Shown here: positions 13,001 to 29,100 of the stretch, piece by piece
How the letters are laid out: every line of letters begins with the position of its first letter
Numbering within the stretch: position 1 is the first letter of the stretch
Assembly: GCA_030549495.1 (NCBI GenBank)
Contig: JAUIRK010001048.1
Location: 1 to 64,000, forward strand
Reading direction: 5' to 3'
Source of the DNA: Nectonema munidae
Lineage: Eukaryota; Nematomorpha; Nectonematoida; Nectonematidae
Length of the DNA stretch: 64,000 nt
Position numbers and translations under genes: made by a program
Notes under the pieces: model-generated
The model's input: the letters and a program-made list of their open reading frames with translations, nothing else
Told to the model about the DNA's origin: nothing
The model's database searches: none

Positions 13001-15530
13001 TATTTGATTTCATCGATATTTGTCACTTTTAGAAGTGAATAAAAAAATATATTATTTGAAAATCGGTTCTCATTTCTATTTGATTTCACTTTTTTGATAA
13101 GGAGCTTCATAAATATTCAACTCATGACATTATGTAACGATGTTCAAAGTCTTTTTTTCCTATTTGATTTCATCGATATTTGTCAATTTTTGAAATGAAT
13201 AAAAAAATACCTTGATAAAAAAATATATTATTTGAAAATCGGTTCTCATTTCTATTTGATTTCACTTTTTTGATTAAGCTTGATTAATATTCAACTCATA
13301 ACATTATGTAACGATGTTCAAAGTCTTTTTTCCTATTTGATTTCATCGATATTTGTCAATTTTTGAAATAAATAAAAAAAATACCTTGATAAAAAAATAT
13401 ATTATTTGAAAATCGGTTCTCATTTCTATTTGATTTCACTTTTTTGATTAAGCTTGATTAATATTCAACTCATGACATTATGTAACGATGTTCAAAGTCT
13501 ATTTTTTCCTATTTGATTTCATCGATATTTGTCACTTTTAGAAATGAATAAAAAAATACCTTGATAAAAAAATATATTATTTAAAAATCGATTCTCATTT
13601 CTATTTGATTTCACTTTTTTGATTAAGCTTGATTAATAATATTCAACTCATGACATTATGTAACGATGTTCAAAGTCTATTTTTTCCTATTTGATTTCAT
13701 CGATATTTGTCACTTTTAGAAATAAATAAAAAAAATACGTTGATAAAAAAATATATTATTTGAAAATCGGTTCTCATTTCTATTTGATTTCACTTTTTTG
13801 ATTAAGCTTGATTAATATTCAACTCATGACATTATGTAACGATGTTCAAAGTCTTTTTTCCTATTTGATTTCATCGATATTTGTCAATTTTTTAAATAAA
13901 TAAAAAAAATACCTTGATAAAAAATATATTATTTGAAAATCGGTTCTCATTTCTATTTGATTTCACTTTTTTGATTAAGCTTGATTAATATTCAACTCAT
14001 GACATTATGTAACGATGTTCAAAGTCTTTTTTCCTATTTGATTTCATCGATATTTGTCACTTTTAGAAATGAATAAAAAAATATATTATTTGAAAATCGG
14101 TTCTCATTTCTATTTGATTTCACTTTTTTTGATAATAAGCTTGATTAATATTAAACTCATGACATTATGTAACGATGTTCAAAGTCTATTTTTTCCTATT
14201 TGATTTCATCGATATTTGTCACTTTTAGAAATGAATAAAAAAATATATTATTTGAAAATCGGTTCTCATTTCTATTTGATTTCACTTTTTTGATAATAAG
14301 CTTCATAAATATTCAACTCATAACATTATGTAACGATGTTCAAAGTCTTTTTTCCTATTTGATTTCATCGATATTTGTCACTTTTAGAAGTGAATAAAAA
14401 AATATATTATTTGAAAATCGGTTCTCATTTCTATTTGATTTCACTTTTTTGATAAGGAGCTTCATAAATATTCAACTCATGACATTATGTAACGATGTTC
14501 AAAGTCTTTTTTCCTATTTGATTTCATCGATATTTGTCAATTTTTGAAATGAATAAAAAAATACCTTGATAAAAAAATATATTATTTGAAAATCGGTTCT
14601 CATTTCTATTTGATTTCACTTTTTTGATTAAGCTTGATTAATATTCAACTCATAACATTATGTAACGATGTTCAAAGTCTTTTTTTCCTATTTGATTTCA
14701 TCGATATTTGTCAATTTTTGAAATAAATAAAAAAAATACCTTGATAAAAAAATATATTATTTGAAAATCGGTTCTCATTTCTATTTGATTTCACTTTTTT
14801 GATTAAGCTTGATTAATATTCAACTCATGACATTATGTAACGATGTTCAAAGTCTTTTTTTCCTATTTGATTTCATCGATATTTGTCACTTTTAATAAAA
14901 AAATATATTATTTGAAAATCGGTTCTCATTTCTATTTGATTTCACTTTTTTGATAATAAGCTTGATTAATATTAAACTCATGACATTATGTAACGATGTT
15001 CAAAGTCTATTTTTTCCTATTTGATTTCATCGATATTTGTCACTTTTAGAAATGAATAAAAAAATATATTTGAAAATCGGTTCTCATTTCTATTTGATTT
15101 CACTTTTTTGATAATAAGCTTCATAAATATTCAACTCATAACATTATGTAACGATGTTCAAAGTCTTTTTTTCCTATTTGATTTCATCGATATTTGTCTC
15201 TTTTAGAAATGAATAAAAAAATATATTATTTGAAAATCGGTTCTCATTTCTATTTGATTTCACTTTTTTGATAATAAGCTTCATAAATATTCAACTCATG
15301 ACATTATGTAACGATGTTCAAAGTCTTTTTTTCCTATTTGATTTCATCGATATTTGTCACTTTTAGAAATGAATAAAAAAATACCTTGATAAAAAATATA
15401 TTATTTGAAAATCGGTTCTCATTTCTATTTGATTTCACTTTTTTGATTAAGCTTGATTAATAATATTCAACTCATGACATTATGTAACGATGTTCAAAGT
15501 CTATTTTTTCCTATTTGATTTCATAGATAT
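7080..15530. repeat. two tandem copies of a ~4.22-kb higher-order satellite block
   Basis: Rare monomer variants recur at one fixed offset. TTTGAGTAAGCTT occurs at 7351 and 11573 (4222 bp). TGTCTCTTTT occurs at 10971 and 15195 (4224 bp). The TCATAGATATTTG variant occurs near 7079, 11299 and 15526. The AAAAATCGATTCTC variant forms pairs about 1.36 kb apart (near 8001/9360 and 12226/13586) that are themselves offset by about 4225 bp. The block is about 25 monomers long and contains a smaller ~1.36-kb (eight-monomer) duplication. Confidence 0.85.
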
Positions 15531-17629
15531 TTGTCACTTTTAGAAATAAATAAAAAAAATACGTTGATAAAAAAATATATTATTTGAAAATCGGTTCTCA
15601 TTTCTATTTGATTTCACTTTTTTGATTAAGCTTGATTAATATTCAACTCATGACATTATGTAACGATGTTCAAAGTCTTTTTTTCCTATTTGATTTCATC
15701 GATATTTGTCAATTTTTGAAATAAATAAAAAAAATACCTTGATAAAAAATATATTATTTGAAAATCGGTTCTCATTTCTATTTGATTTCACTTTTTTGAT
15801 TAAGCTTGATTAATATTCAACTCATGACATTATGTAACGATGTTCAAAGTCTTTTTTTCCTATTTGATTTCATCGATATTTGTCACTTTTAGAAATGAAT
15901 AAAAAAATATATTATTTGAAAATCGGTTCTCATTTCTATTTGATTTCACTTTTTTGATAATAAGCTTGATTAATATTAAACTCATGACATTATGTAACGA
16001 TGTTCAAAGTCTATTTTTTCCTATTTGATTTCATCGATATTTGTCACTTTTAGAAATGAATAAAAAAATATATTATTTGAAAATCGGTTCTCATTTCTAT
16101 TTGATTTCACTTTTTTGATAATAAGCTTCATAAATATTCAACTCATAACATTATGTAACGATGTTCAAAGTCTTTGTTTCCTATTTGATTTCATCGATAT
16201 TTGTCACTTTTTGAAGTGAATAAAAAAATATATTATTTGAAAATCGGTTCTCATTTCTATTTGATTTCACTTTTTTGATAAGGAGCTTCATAAATATTCA
16301 ACTCATGACATTATGTAACGATGTTCAAAGTCTTTTTTTCCTATTTGATTTCATCAATATTTGTCAATTTTTGAAATGAATAAAAAAAATACCTTGATAA
16401 AAAAATATATTATTTGAAAATCGGTTCTCATTTCTATTTGATTTCACTTTTTTGATTAAGCTTGATTAATATTCAACTCATAACATTATGTAACGATGTT
16501 CAAAGTCTTTTTTTCCTATTTGATTTCATCGATATTTGTCAATTTTTGAAATAAATAAAAAAAATACCTTGATAAAAAAATATATTATTTGAAAATCGGT
16601 TCTCATTTCTATTTGATTTCACTTTTTTGATTAAGCTTGATTAATATTCAACTCATGACATTATGTAACGATGTTCAAAGTCTATTTTTTCCTATTTGAT
16701 TTCATCGATATTTGTCACTTTTAGAAATGAATAAAAAAATTCCTTGATAAAAAAATATATTATTTAAAAATCGATTCTCATTTCTATTTGATTTCACTTT
16801 TTTGATTAAGCTTGATTAATAATATTCAACTCATGACATTATGTAACGATGTTCAAAGTCTATTTTTTCCTATTTGATTTCATCGATATTTGTCACTTTT
16901 AGAAATAAATAAAAAAAATACGTTGATAAAAAAATATATTATTTGAAAATCGGTTCTCATTTCTATTTGATTTCACTTTTTTGATTAAGCTTGATTAATA
17001 TTCAACTCATGACATTATGTAACGATGTTCAAAGTCTTTTTTTCCTATTTGATTTCATCGATATTTGTCACTTTTAGAAATGAATAAAAAAATATATTAT
17101 TTGAAAATCGGTTCTCATTTCTATTTGATTTCACTTTTTTGATAATAAGCTTGATTAATATTAAACTCATGACATTATGTAACGATGTTCAAAGTCTATT
17201 TTTTCCTATTTGATTTCATCGATATTTGTCACTTTTAGAAATGAATAAAAAAATATATTATTTGAAAATCGGTTCTCATTTCTATTTGATTTCACTTTTT
17301 TGATAATAAGCTTCATAAATATTCAACTCATAACATTATGTAACGATGTTCAAAGTCTTTTTTTCCTATTTGATTTCATCGATATTTGTCACTTTTAGAA
17401 GTGAATAAAAAAATATATTATTTGAAAATCGGTTCTCATTTCTATTTGATTTCACTTTTTTGATAAGGAGCTTCATAAATATTCAACTCATGACATTATG
17501 TAACGATGTTCAAAGTCTTTTTTTCCTATTTGATTTCATCGATATTTGTCAATTTTTGAAATGAATAAAAAAATACCTTGATAAAAAAATATATTGTTTG
17601 AAAATCGGTTCTCATTTCTATTTGATTTC

Positions 17630-17700
17630 ACTTTTTTGATTAAGCTTGATAAATCGGTTCTCATTTCTATTTGATTTCACTTTTTTGATTAAGCTTGATT
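17630..17700. repeat. truncated satellite monomer and recombination junction
   Basis: At 17650/17651 the order breaks. GATTAAGCTTGAT is followed directly by AAATCGGTTCTCATTTC instead of TAATATTCAACTC. This inserts a 49-bp partial monomer (17651-17699) before the array resumes in normal phase. It is the clearest phase break I see in 33 kb and looks like a deletion or unequal-exchange junction. Confidence 0.8.
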
Positions 17701-20700
17701 AATATTCAACTCATAACATTATGTAACGATGTTCAAAGTCTTTTTTTCCTATTTGATTTCATCGATATTTGTCAATTTTTGAAATAAATAAAAAAAATAC
17801 CTTGATAAAAAAATATATTATTTGAAAATCGGTTCTCATTTCTATTTGATTTCACTTTTTTGATTAAGCTTGATTAATATTCAACTCATGACATTATGTA
17901 ACGATGTTCAAAGTCTTTTTTTCCTATTTGATTTCATCGATATTTGTCACTTTTAATAAAAAAATATATTATTTGAAAATCGGTTCTCATTTCTATTTGA
18001 TTTCACTTTTTTGATAATAAGCTTGATTAATATTAAACTCATGACATTATGTAACGATGTTCAAAGTCTATTTTTTCCTATTTGATTTCATAGATATTTG
18101 TCACTTTTAGAAATAAATAAAAAAAATACGTTGATAAAAAAATATATTATTTGAAAATCGGTTCTCATTTCTATTTGATTTCACTTTTTTGATTAAGCTT
18201 GATTAATATTCAACTCATGACATTATGTAACGATGTTCAAAGTCTTTTTTTCCTATTTGATTTCATCGATATTTGTCAATTTTTGAAATAAATAAAAAAA
18301 ATACCTTGATAAAAAATATATTATTTGAAAATCGGTTCTCATTTCTATTTGATTTCACTTTTTTGATTAAGCTTGATTAATATTCAACTCATGACATTAT
18401 GTAACGATGTTCAAAGTCTTTTTTTCCTATTTGATTTCATCGATATTTGTCACTTTTAGAAATGAATAAAAAAATATATTATTTGAAAATCGGTTCTCAT
18501 TTCTATTTGATTTCACTTTTTTGATAATAAGCTTGATTAATATTAAACTCATGACATTATGTAACGATGTTCAAAGTCTATTTTTTCCTATTTGATTTCA
18601 TCGATATTTGTCACTTTTAGAAATGAATAAAAAAATATATTATTTGAAAATCGGTTCTCATTTCTATTTGATTTCACTTTTTTGATAATAAGCTTCATAA
18701 ATATTCAACTCATAACATTATGTAACGATGTTCAAAGTCTTTGTTTCCTATTTGATTTCATCGATATTTGTCACTTTTAGAAGTGAATAAAAAAATATAT
18801 TATTTGAAAATCGGTTCTCATTTCTATTTGATTTCACTTTTTTGATAAGGAGCTTCATAAATATTCAACTCATGACATTATGTAACGATGTTCAAAGTCT
18901 TTTTTTCCTATTTGATTTCATCGATATTTGTCAATTTTTGAAATGAATAAAAAAATACCTTGATAAAAAAATATATTATTTGAAAATCGGTTCTCATTTC
19001 TATTTGATTTCACTTTTTTGATTAAGCTTGATTAATATTCAACTCATAACATTATGTAACGATGTTCAAAGTCTTTTTTTCCTATTTGATTTCATCGATA
19101 TTTGTCAATTTTTGAAATAAATAAAAAAAATACCTTGATAAAAAAATATATTATTTGAAAATCGGTTCTCATTTCTATTTGATTTCACTTTTTTGATTAA
19201 GCTTGATTAATATTCAACTCATGACATTATGTAACGATGTTCAAAGTCTATTTTTTCCTATTTGATTTCATCGATATTTGTCACTTTTAGAAATGAATAA
19301 AAAAATACCTTGATAAAAAAATATATTATTTAAAAATCGATTCTCATTTCTATTTGATTTCACTTTTTTGATTAAGCTTGATTAATAATATTCAACTCAT
19401 GACATTATGTAACGATGTTCAAAGTCTATTTTTTCCTATTTGATTTCATCGATATTTGTCACTTTTAGAAATAAATAAAAAAAATACGTTGATAAAAAAA
19501 TATATTATTTGAAAATCGGTTCTCATTTCTATTTGATTTCACTTTTTTGATTAAGCTTGATTAATATTCAACTCATGACATTATGTAACGATGTTCAAAG
19601 TCTTTTTTTCCTATTTGATTTCATCGATATTTGTCACTTTTAGAAATGAATAAAAAAATATATTATTTGAAAATCGGTTCTCATTTCTATTTGATTTCAC
19701 TTTTTTGATAATAAGCTTGATTAATATTAAACTCATGACATTATGTAACGATGTTCAAAGTCTATTTTTTCCTATTTGATTTCATCGATATTTGTCACTT
19801 TTAGAAATGAATAAAAAAATATATTATTTGAAAATCGGTTCTCATTTCTATTTGATTTCACTTTTTTGATAATAAGCTTCATAAATATTCAACTCATAAC
19901 ATTATGTAACGATGTTCAAAGTCTTTTTTTCCTATTTGATTTCATCGATATTTGTCACTTTTAGAAGTGAATAAAAAAATATATTATTTGAAAATCGGTT
20001 CTCATTTCTATTTGATTTCACTTTTTTGATAAGGAGCTTCATAAATATTCAACTCATGACATTATGTAACGATGTTCAAAGTCTTTTTTTCCTATTTGAT
20101 TTCATCGATATTTGTCAATTTTTGAAATGAATAAAAAAATACCTTGATAAAAAAATATATTATTTGAAAATCGGTTCTCATTTCTATTTGATTTCACTTT
20201 TTTGATTAAGCTTGATTAATATTCAACTCATAACATTATGTAACGATGTTCAAATTCTTTTTTTCCTATTTGATTTCATCGATATTTGTCAATTTTTGAA
20301 ATAAATAAAAAAAATACCTTGATAAAAAAATATATTATTTGAAAATCGGTTCTCATTTCTATTTGATTTCACTTTTTTGATTAAGCTTGATTAATATTCA
20401 ACTCATGACATTATGTAACGATGTTCAAAGTCTTTTTTTCCTATTTGATTTCATCGATATTTGTCACTTTTAATAAAAAAATATATTATTTGAAAATCGG
20501 TTCTCATTTCTATTTGATTTCACTTTTTTGATAATAAGCTTGATTAATATTAAACTCATGACATTATGTAACGATGTTCAAAGTCTATTTTTTCCTATTT
20601 GATTTCATCGATATTTGTCACTTTTAGAAATGAATAAAAAAATATATTATTTGAAAATCGGTTCTCATTTCTATTTGATTTCACTTTTTTGATAATAAGC

Positions 20701-23700
20701 TTCATAAATATTCAACTCATAACATTATGTAACGATGTTCAAAGTCTTTTTTTCCTATTTGATTTCATCGATATTTGTCTCTTTTAGAAATGAATAAAAA
20801 AATATATTATTTGAAAATCGGTTCTCATTTCTATTTGATTTCACTTTTTTGATAATAAGCTTCATAAATATTCAACTCATGACATTATGTAACGATGTTC
20901 AAAGTCTTTTTTTCCTATTTGATTTCATCGATATTTGTCACTTTTAGAAATGAATAAAAAAATACCTTGATAAAAAATATATTATTTGAAAATCGGTTCT
21001 CATTTCTATTTGATTTCACTCTTTTGATTAAGCTTGATTAATAATATTCAACTCATGACATTATGTAACGATGTTCAAAGTCTATTTTTTCCTATTTGAT
21101 TTCATAGATATTTGTCACTTTTAGAAATAAATAAAAAAAATACCTTGATAAAAAAATATATTATTTGAAAATCGGTTCTCATTTTTATTTGATTTCACTT
21201 TTTTGATTAAGCTTGATTAATATTCAACTCATGAAATTATGTAACGATGTTCAAAGTCGTTTTTTCCTATTTGATTTCATCGATATTTGTCACTTTTAGA
21301 AATGAATAAAAAAATATATTATTTGAAAATCGGTTCTCATTTCTATTTGATTTCACTTTTTTGATAATAAGCTTGATTAATATTAAACTCATGACATTAT
21401 GTAACGATGTTCAAAGTCTATTTTTTCCTATTTGATTTCATCGATATTTGTCACTTTTAGAAATGAATAAAAAAATATATTATTTGAAAATCGGTTCTCA
21501 TTTCTATTTGATTTCACTTTTTTGATAATAAGCTTCATAAATATTCAACTCATAACATTATGTAACGATGTTCAAAGTCTTTTTTTCCTATTTGATTTCA
21601 TCGATATTTGTCACTTTTAGAAATGAATAAAAAAATATATTATTTGAAAATTGGTTCTCATTTCTATTTGATTTCACTTTTTTGATAATAAGCTTCATAA
21701 ATATTCAACTCATGACATTATGTAACGATGTTCAAAGTCTTTTTTTCCTATTTGATTTCATCGATATTTGTCAATTTTTGAAATGAATAAAAAAATACCT
21801 TGATAAAAAAATATATTATTTGAAAATCGGTTCTCATTTCTATTTGATTTCACTTTTTTGATTAAGCTTGATTAATATTCAACTCATGACATTATGTAAC
21901 GATGTTCAAAGTCTATTTTTTCCTATTTGATTTCATCGATATTTGTCACTTTTAAAAATGAATAATAAAATACCTTGATAAAAAAATATATTATTTGAAA
22001 ATCGGTTCTCATTTCTATTTGATTTCACTTTTGGATAATAAGCTTAATTAATATTCAACTCATGACATTATGTAACGATGTTCAAAGTCTTTTTTTCCAA
22101 TTTGATTTCATCGATATTTGTCAATTTTTGAAATGAATAAAAAAATACCTTGATAAAAAAATATATTATTTGAAAATCGTTCTCATTTCTATTTGATTTC
22201 ACTTTTTTGATTAAGCTTGATTAATATTCAACTCATAACATTATGTAACGATGTTCAAAGTCTTTTTTTCCAATTTGATTTCATCGATATTTGTCAATTT
22301 TTGAAATGAATAAAAAAATACCTTGATAAAAAAATATATTATTTGAAAATCGGTTCTCATTTCTATTTGATTTCACTTTTTTGATTAAGCTTGATTAATA
22401 TTCAACTCATAACATTATGTAACGATGTTCAAAGTCTTTTTTTCCTATTTGATTTCATCGATATTTGTCAATTTTTGAAATAAATAAAAAAAATACCTTG
22501 ATAAAAAAATATATTATTTGAAAATCGGTTCTCATTTCTATTTGATTTCACTTTTTTGATTAAGCTTGATTAATATTCAACTCATGACATTATGTAACGA
22601 TGTTCAAAGTCTATTTTTTCCTATTTGATTTCATCGATATTTGTCACTTTTAGAAATGAATAAAAAAATACCTTGATAAAAAAATATATTATTTAAAAAT
22701 CGATTCTCATTTCTATTTGATTTCACTTTTTTGATTAAGCTTGATTAATAATATTCAACTCATGACATTATGTAACGATGTTCAAAGTCTATTTTTTCCT
22801 ATTTGATTTCATCGATATTTGTCACTTTTAGAAATAAATAAAAAAAATACGTTGATAAAAAAATATATTATTTGAAAATCGGTTCTCATTTCTATTTGAT
22901 TTCACTTTTTTGATTAAGCTTGATTAATATTCAACTCCTGACATTATGTAACGATGTTCAAAGTCTTTTTTTCCTATTTGATTTCATCGATATTTGTCAA
23001 TTTTTGAAATAAATAAAAAAAATACCTTGATAAAAAATATATTATTTGAAAATCGGTTCTCATTTCTATTTGATTTCACTTTTTTGATTAAGCTTGATTA
23101 ATATTCAACTCATGACATTATGTAACGATGTTCAAAGTCTTTTTTTCCTATTTGATTTCATCGATATTTGTCACTTTTAGAAATGAATAAAAAAATATAT
23201 TATTTGAAAATCGGTTCTCATTTCTATTTGATTTCACTTTTTTGATAATAAGCTTGATTAATATTAAACTCATGACATTATGTAACGATGTTCAAAGTCT
23301 ATTTTTTCCTATTTGATTTCATCGATATTTGTCACTTTTAGAAATGAATAAAAAAATATATTATTTGAAAATCGGTTCTCATTTCTATTTGATTTCACTT
23401 TTTTGATAATAAGCTTCATAAATATTCAACTCATAACATTATGTAACGATGTTCAAAGTCTTTGTTTCCTATTTGATTTCATCGATATTTGTCACTTTTA
23501 GAAGTGAATAAAAAAATATATTATTTGAAAATCGGTTCTCATTTCTATTTGATTTCACTTTTTTGATAAGGAGCTTCATAAATATTCAACTCATGACATT
23601 ATGTAACGATGTTCAAAGTCTTTTTTTCCTATTTGATTTCATCGATATTTGTCAATTTTTGAAATGAATAAAAAAATACCTTGATAAAAAAATATATTAT

Positions 23701-26139
23701 TTGAAAATCGGTTCTCATTTCTATTTGATTTCACTTTTTTGATTAAGCTTGATTAATATTCAACTCATAACATTATGTAACGATGTTCAAAGTCTTTTTT
23801 TCCTATTTGATTTCATCGATATTTGTCAATTTTTGAAATAAATAAAAAAAATACCTTGATAAAAAAATATATTATTTGAAAATCGGTTCTCATTTCTATT
23901 TGATTTCACTTTTTTGATTAAGCTTGATTAATATTCAACTCATGACATTATGTAACGATGTTCAAAGTCTATTTTTTCCTATTTGATTTCATCGATATTT
24001 GTCACTTTTAGAAATGAATAAAAAAATATCTTGATAAAAAAATATATTATTTAAAAATCGATTCTCATTTCTATTTGATTTCACTTTTTTGATTAAGCTT
24101 GATTAATATTCAACTCATGACATTATGTAACGATGTTCAAAGTCTTTTTTTCCTATTTGATTTCATCGATATTTGTCAATTTTTTAAATAAATAAAAAAA
24201 ATACCTTGATAAAAAATATATTATTTGAAAATCGGTTCTCATTTCTATTTGATTTCACTTTTTTGATTAAGCTTGATTAATATTCAACTCATGACATTAT
24301 GTAACGATGTTCAAAGTCTTTTTTTCCTATTTGATTTCATCGATATTTGTCATTTTTAGAAATGAATAAAAAAATATATTATTTGAAAATCGGTTCTCAT
24401 TTCTATTTGATTTCACTTTTTTGATAATAAGCTTGATTAATATTAAACTCATGACATTATGTAACGATGTTCAAAGTCTATTTTTTCCTATTTGATTTCA
24501 TCGATATTTGTCACTTTTAGAAATGAATAAAAAAATATATTATTTGAAAATCGGTTCTCATTTCTATTTGATTTCACTTTTTTGATAATAAGCTTCATAA
24601 ATATTCAACTCATAACATTATGTAACGATGTTCAAAGTCTTTTTTTCCTATTTGATTTCATCGATATTTGTCACTTTTAGAAGTGAATAAAAAAATATAT
24701 TATTTGAAAATCGGTTCTCATTTCTATTTGATTTCACTTTTTTGATAAGGAGCTTCATAAATATTCAACTCATGACATTATGTAACGATGTTCAAAGTCT
24801 TTTTTTCCTATTTGATTTCATCGATATTTGTCAATTTTTGACATGAATAAAAAAATACCTTGATAAAAAAATATATTATTTGAAAATCGGTTCTCATTTC
24901 TATTTGATTTCACTTTTTTGATTAAGCTTGATTAATATTCAACTCATAACATTATGTAACGATGTTCAAAGTCTTTTTTTCCTATTTGATTTCATCGATA
25001 TTTGTCAATTTTTGAAATAAATAAAAAAAATACCTTGATAAAAAAATATATTATTTGAAAATCGGTTCTCATTTCTATTTGATTTCACTTTTTTGATTAA
25101 GCTTGATTAATATTCAACTCATGACATTATGTAACGATGTTCAAAGTCTTTTTTTCCTATTTGATTTCATCGATATTTGTCACTTTTAATTAAAAAATAT
25201 ATTATTTGAAAATCGGTTCTCATTTCTATTTGATTTCACTTTTTTGATAATAAGCTTGATTAATATTAAACTCATGACATTATGTAACGATGTTCAAAGT
25301 CTATTTTTTCCTATTTGATTTCATCGATATTTGTCACTTTTAGAAATGAATAAAAAAATATATTATTTGAAAATCGGTTCTCATTTCTATTTGATTTCAC
25401 TTTTTTGATAATAAGCTTCATAAATATTCAACTCATAACATTATGTAACGATGTTCAAAGTCTTTTTTTCCTATTTGATTTCATCGATATTTGTCTCTTT
25501 TAGAAATGAATAAAAAAATATATTATTTGAAAATCGGTTCTCATTTCTATTTGATTTCACTTTTTTGATAATAAGCTTCATAAATATTCAACTCATGACA
25601 TTATGTAACGATGTTCAAAGTCTTTTTTTCCTATTTGATTTCATCGATATTTGTCACTTTTAGAAATGAATAAAAAAATACCTTGATAAAAAATATATTA
25701 TTTGAAAATCGGTTCTCATTTCTATTTGATTTCACTTTTTTGATTAAGCTTGATTAATAATATTCAACTCATGACATTATGTAACGATGTTCAAAGTCTA
25801 TTTTTTCCTATTTGATTTCATAGATATTTGTCACTTTTAGAAATAAATAAAAAAAATACCTTGATAAAAAAATATATTATTTGAAAATCGGTTCTCATTT
25901 TTATTTGATTTCACTTTTTTGATTAAGCTTGATTAATATTCAACTTATGACATTATGTAACGATGTTCAAAGTCTTTTTTTCCTATTTGATTTCATCGAT
26001 ATTTGTCAATTTTTGAAATAAATAAAAAAATACCTTGATAAAAAAATATATTATTTGAAAATCGGTTCTCATTTCTATTTGATTTCACTTTTTTGATTAA
26101 GCTTGATTAATATTCAACTCATGAAATTATGTAACGATG

Positions 26140-29100
26140 TTCAAAGTCGTTTTTTCCTATTTGATTTCATCGATATTTGTCACTTTTAGAAATGAATAAA
26201 AAAATATATTATTTGAAAATCGGTTCTCATTTCTATTTGATTTCACTTTTTTGATAATAAGCTTGATTAATATTAAACTCATGACATTATGTAACGATGT
26301 TCAAAGTCTATTTTTTCCTATTTGATTTCATCGATATTTGTCACTTTTAGAAATGAATAAAAAAATATATTATTTGAAAATCGGTTCTCATTTCTATTTG
26401 ATTTCACTTTTTTGATAATAAGCTTCATAAATATTCAACTCATAACATTATGTAACGATGTTCAAAGTCTTTTTTTCCTATTTGATTTCATCGATATTTG
26501 TCACTTTTAGAAATGAATAAAAAAATATATTATTTGAAAATTGGTTCTCATTTCTATTTGATTTCACTTTTTTGATAATAAGCTTCATAAATATTCAACT
26601 CATGACATTATGTAACGATGTTCAAAGTCTTTTTTTCCTATTTGATTTCATCGATATTTGTCAATTTTTGAAATGAATAAAAAAATACCTTGATAAAAAA
26701 ATATATTATTTGAAAATCGGTTCTCATTTCTATTTGATTTCACTTTTTTGATTAAGCTTGATTAATATTCAACTCATGACATTATGTAACGATGTTCAAA
26801 GTCTATTTTTTCCTATTTGATTTCATCGATATTTGTCACTTTTAAAAATGAATAATAAAATACCTTGATAAAAAAATATATTATTTGAAAATCGGTTCTC
26901 ATTTCTATTTGATTTCACTTTTGGATAATAAGCTTAATTAATATTCAACTCATGACATTATGTAACGATGTTCAAAGTTTTTTTTTCCAATTTGATTTCA
27001 TCGATATTTGTCAATTTTTGAAATGAATAAAAAAATACCTTGATAAAAAAATATATTATTTGAAAATCGGTTCTCATTTCTATTTGATTTCACTTTTTTG
27101 ATTAAGCTTGATTAATATTCAACTCATAACATTATGTAACCATGTTCAAAGTCTTTTTTTCCAATTTGATTTCATCGATATTTGTCAATTTTTGAAATGA
27201 ATAAAAAAATACCTTGATAAAAAAATATATTATTTGAAAATCGGTTCTCATTTCTATTTGATTTCACTTTTTTGATTAAGCTTGATTAATATTCAACTCA
27301 TAACATTATGTAACGATGTTCAAAGTCTTTTTTTCCTATTTGATTTCATCGATATTTGTCAATTTTTGAAATAAATAAAAAAAATACCTTGATAAAAAAA
27401 TATATTATTTGAAAATCGGTTCTCATTTCTATTTGATTTCACTTTTTTGATTAAGCTTGATTAATATTCAACTCATGACATTATGTAACGATGTTCAAAG
27501 TCTATTTTTTCCTATTTGATTTCATCGATATTTGTCACTTTTAGAAATGAATAAAAAAATACCTTGATAAAAAAATATATTATTTAAAAATCGATTCTCA
27601 TTTCTATTTGATTTCACTTTTTTGATTAAGCTTGATTAATAATATTCAACTCATGACATTATGTAACGATGTTCAAAGTCTATTTTTTCCTATTTGATTT
27701 CATCGATATTTGTCACTTTTAGAAATAAATAAAAAAAATACGTTGATAAAAAAATATATTATTTGAAAATCGGTTCTCATTTCTATTTGATTTCACTTTT
27801 TTGATTAAGCTTGATTAATATTCAACTCATGACATTATGTAACGATGTTCAAAGTCTTTTTTTCCTATTTGATTTCATCGATATTTGTCAATTTTTGAAA
27901 TAAATAAAAAAAATACCTTGATAAAAAATATATTATTTGAAAATCGGTTCTGATTTCTATTTGATTTCACTTTTTTGATTAAGCTTGATTAATATTCAAC
28001 TCATGACATTATGTAACGATGTTCAAAGTCTTTTTTTCCTATTTGATTTCATCGATATTTGTCACTTTTAGAAATGAATAAAAAAATTTATTATTTGAAA
28101 ATCGGTTCTCATTTCTATTTGATTTCACTTTTTTGATAATAAGCTTGATTAATATTAAACTCATGACATTATGTAACAATGTTCAAAGTCTATTTTTTCC
28201 TATTTGATTTCATCGATATTTGTCACTTTTAGAAATGAATAAAAAAATATATTATTTGAAAATCGGTTCTCATTTCTATTTGATTTCACTTTTTTGATAA
28301 TAAGCTTCATAAATATTCAACTCATAACATTATGTAACGATGTTCAAAGTCTTTTTTTCCTATTTGATTTCATCGATATTTGTCACTTTTAGAAGTGAAT
28401 AAAAAAATATATTATTTGAAAATCGGTTCTCATTTCTATTTGATTTCACTTTTTTGATAAGGAGCTTCATAAATATTCAACTCATGACATTATGTAACGA
28501 TGTTCAAAGTCTTTTTTTCCTATTTGATTTCATCGATATTTGTCAATTTTTGAAATGAATAAAAAAATACCTTGATAAAAAAATATATTATTTGAAAATC
28601 GGTTCTCATTTCTATTTGATTTCACTTTTTTGATTAAGCTTGATTAATATTCAACTCATAACATTATGTAACGATGTTCAAAGTCTTTTTTTCCTATTTG
28701 ATTTCATCGATATTTGTCAATTTTTGAAATAAATAAAAAAAATACCTTGATAAAAAAATATATTATTTGAAAATCGGTTCTCATTTCTATTTGATTTCAC
28801 TTTTTTGATTAAGCTTGATTAATATTCAACTCATGACATTATGTAACGATGTTCAAAGTCTTTTTTTCCTATTTGATTTCATCGATATTTGTCACTTTTA
28901 ATAAAAAAATATATTATTTGAAAATCGGTTCTCATTTCTATTTGATTTCACTTTTTTGATAATAAGCTTGATTAATATTAAACTCATGACATTATGTAAC
29001 GATGTTCAAAGTCTATTTTTTCCTATTTGATTTCATCGATATTTGTCACTTTTAGAAATGAATAAAAAAATATATTATTTGAAAATCGGTTCTCATTTCT

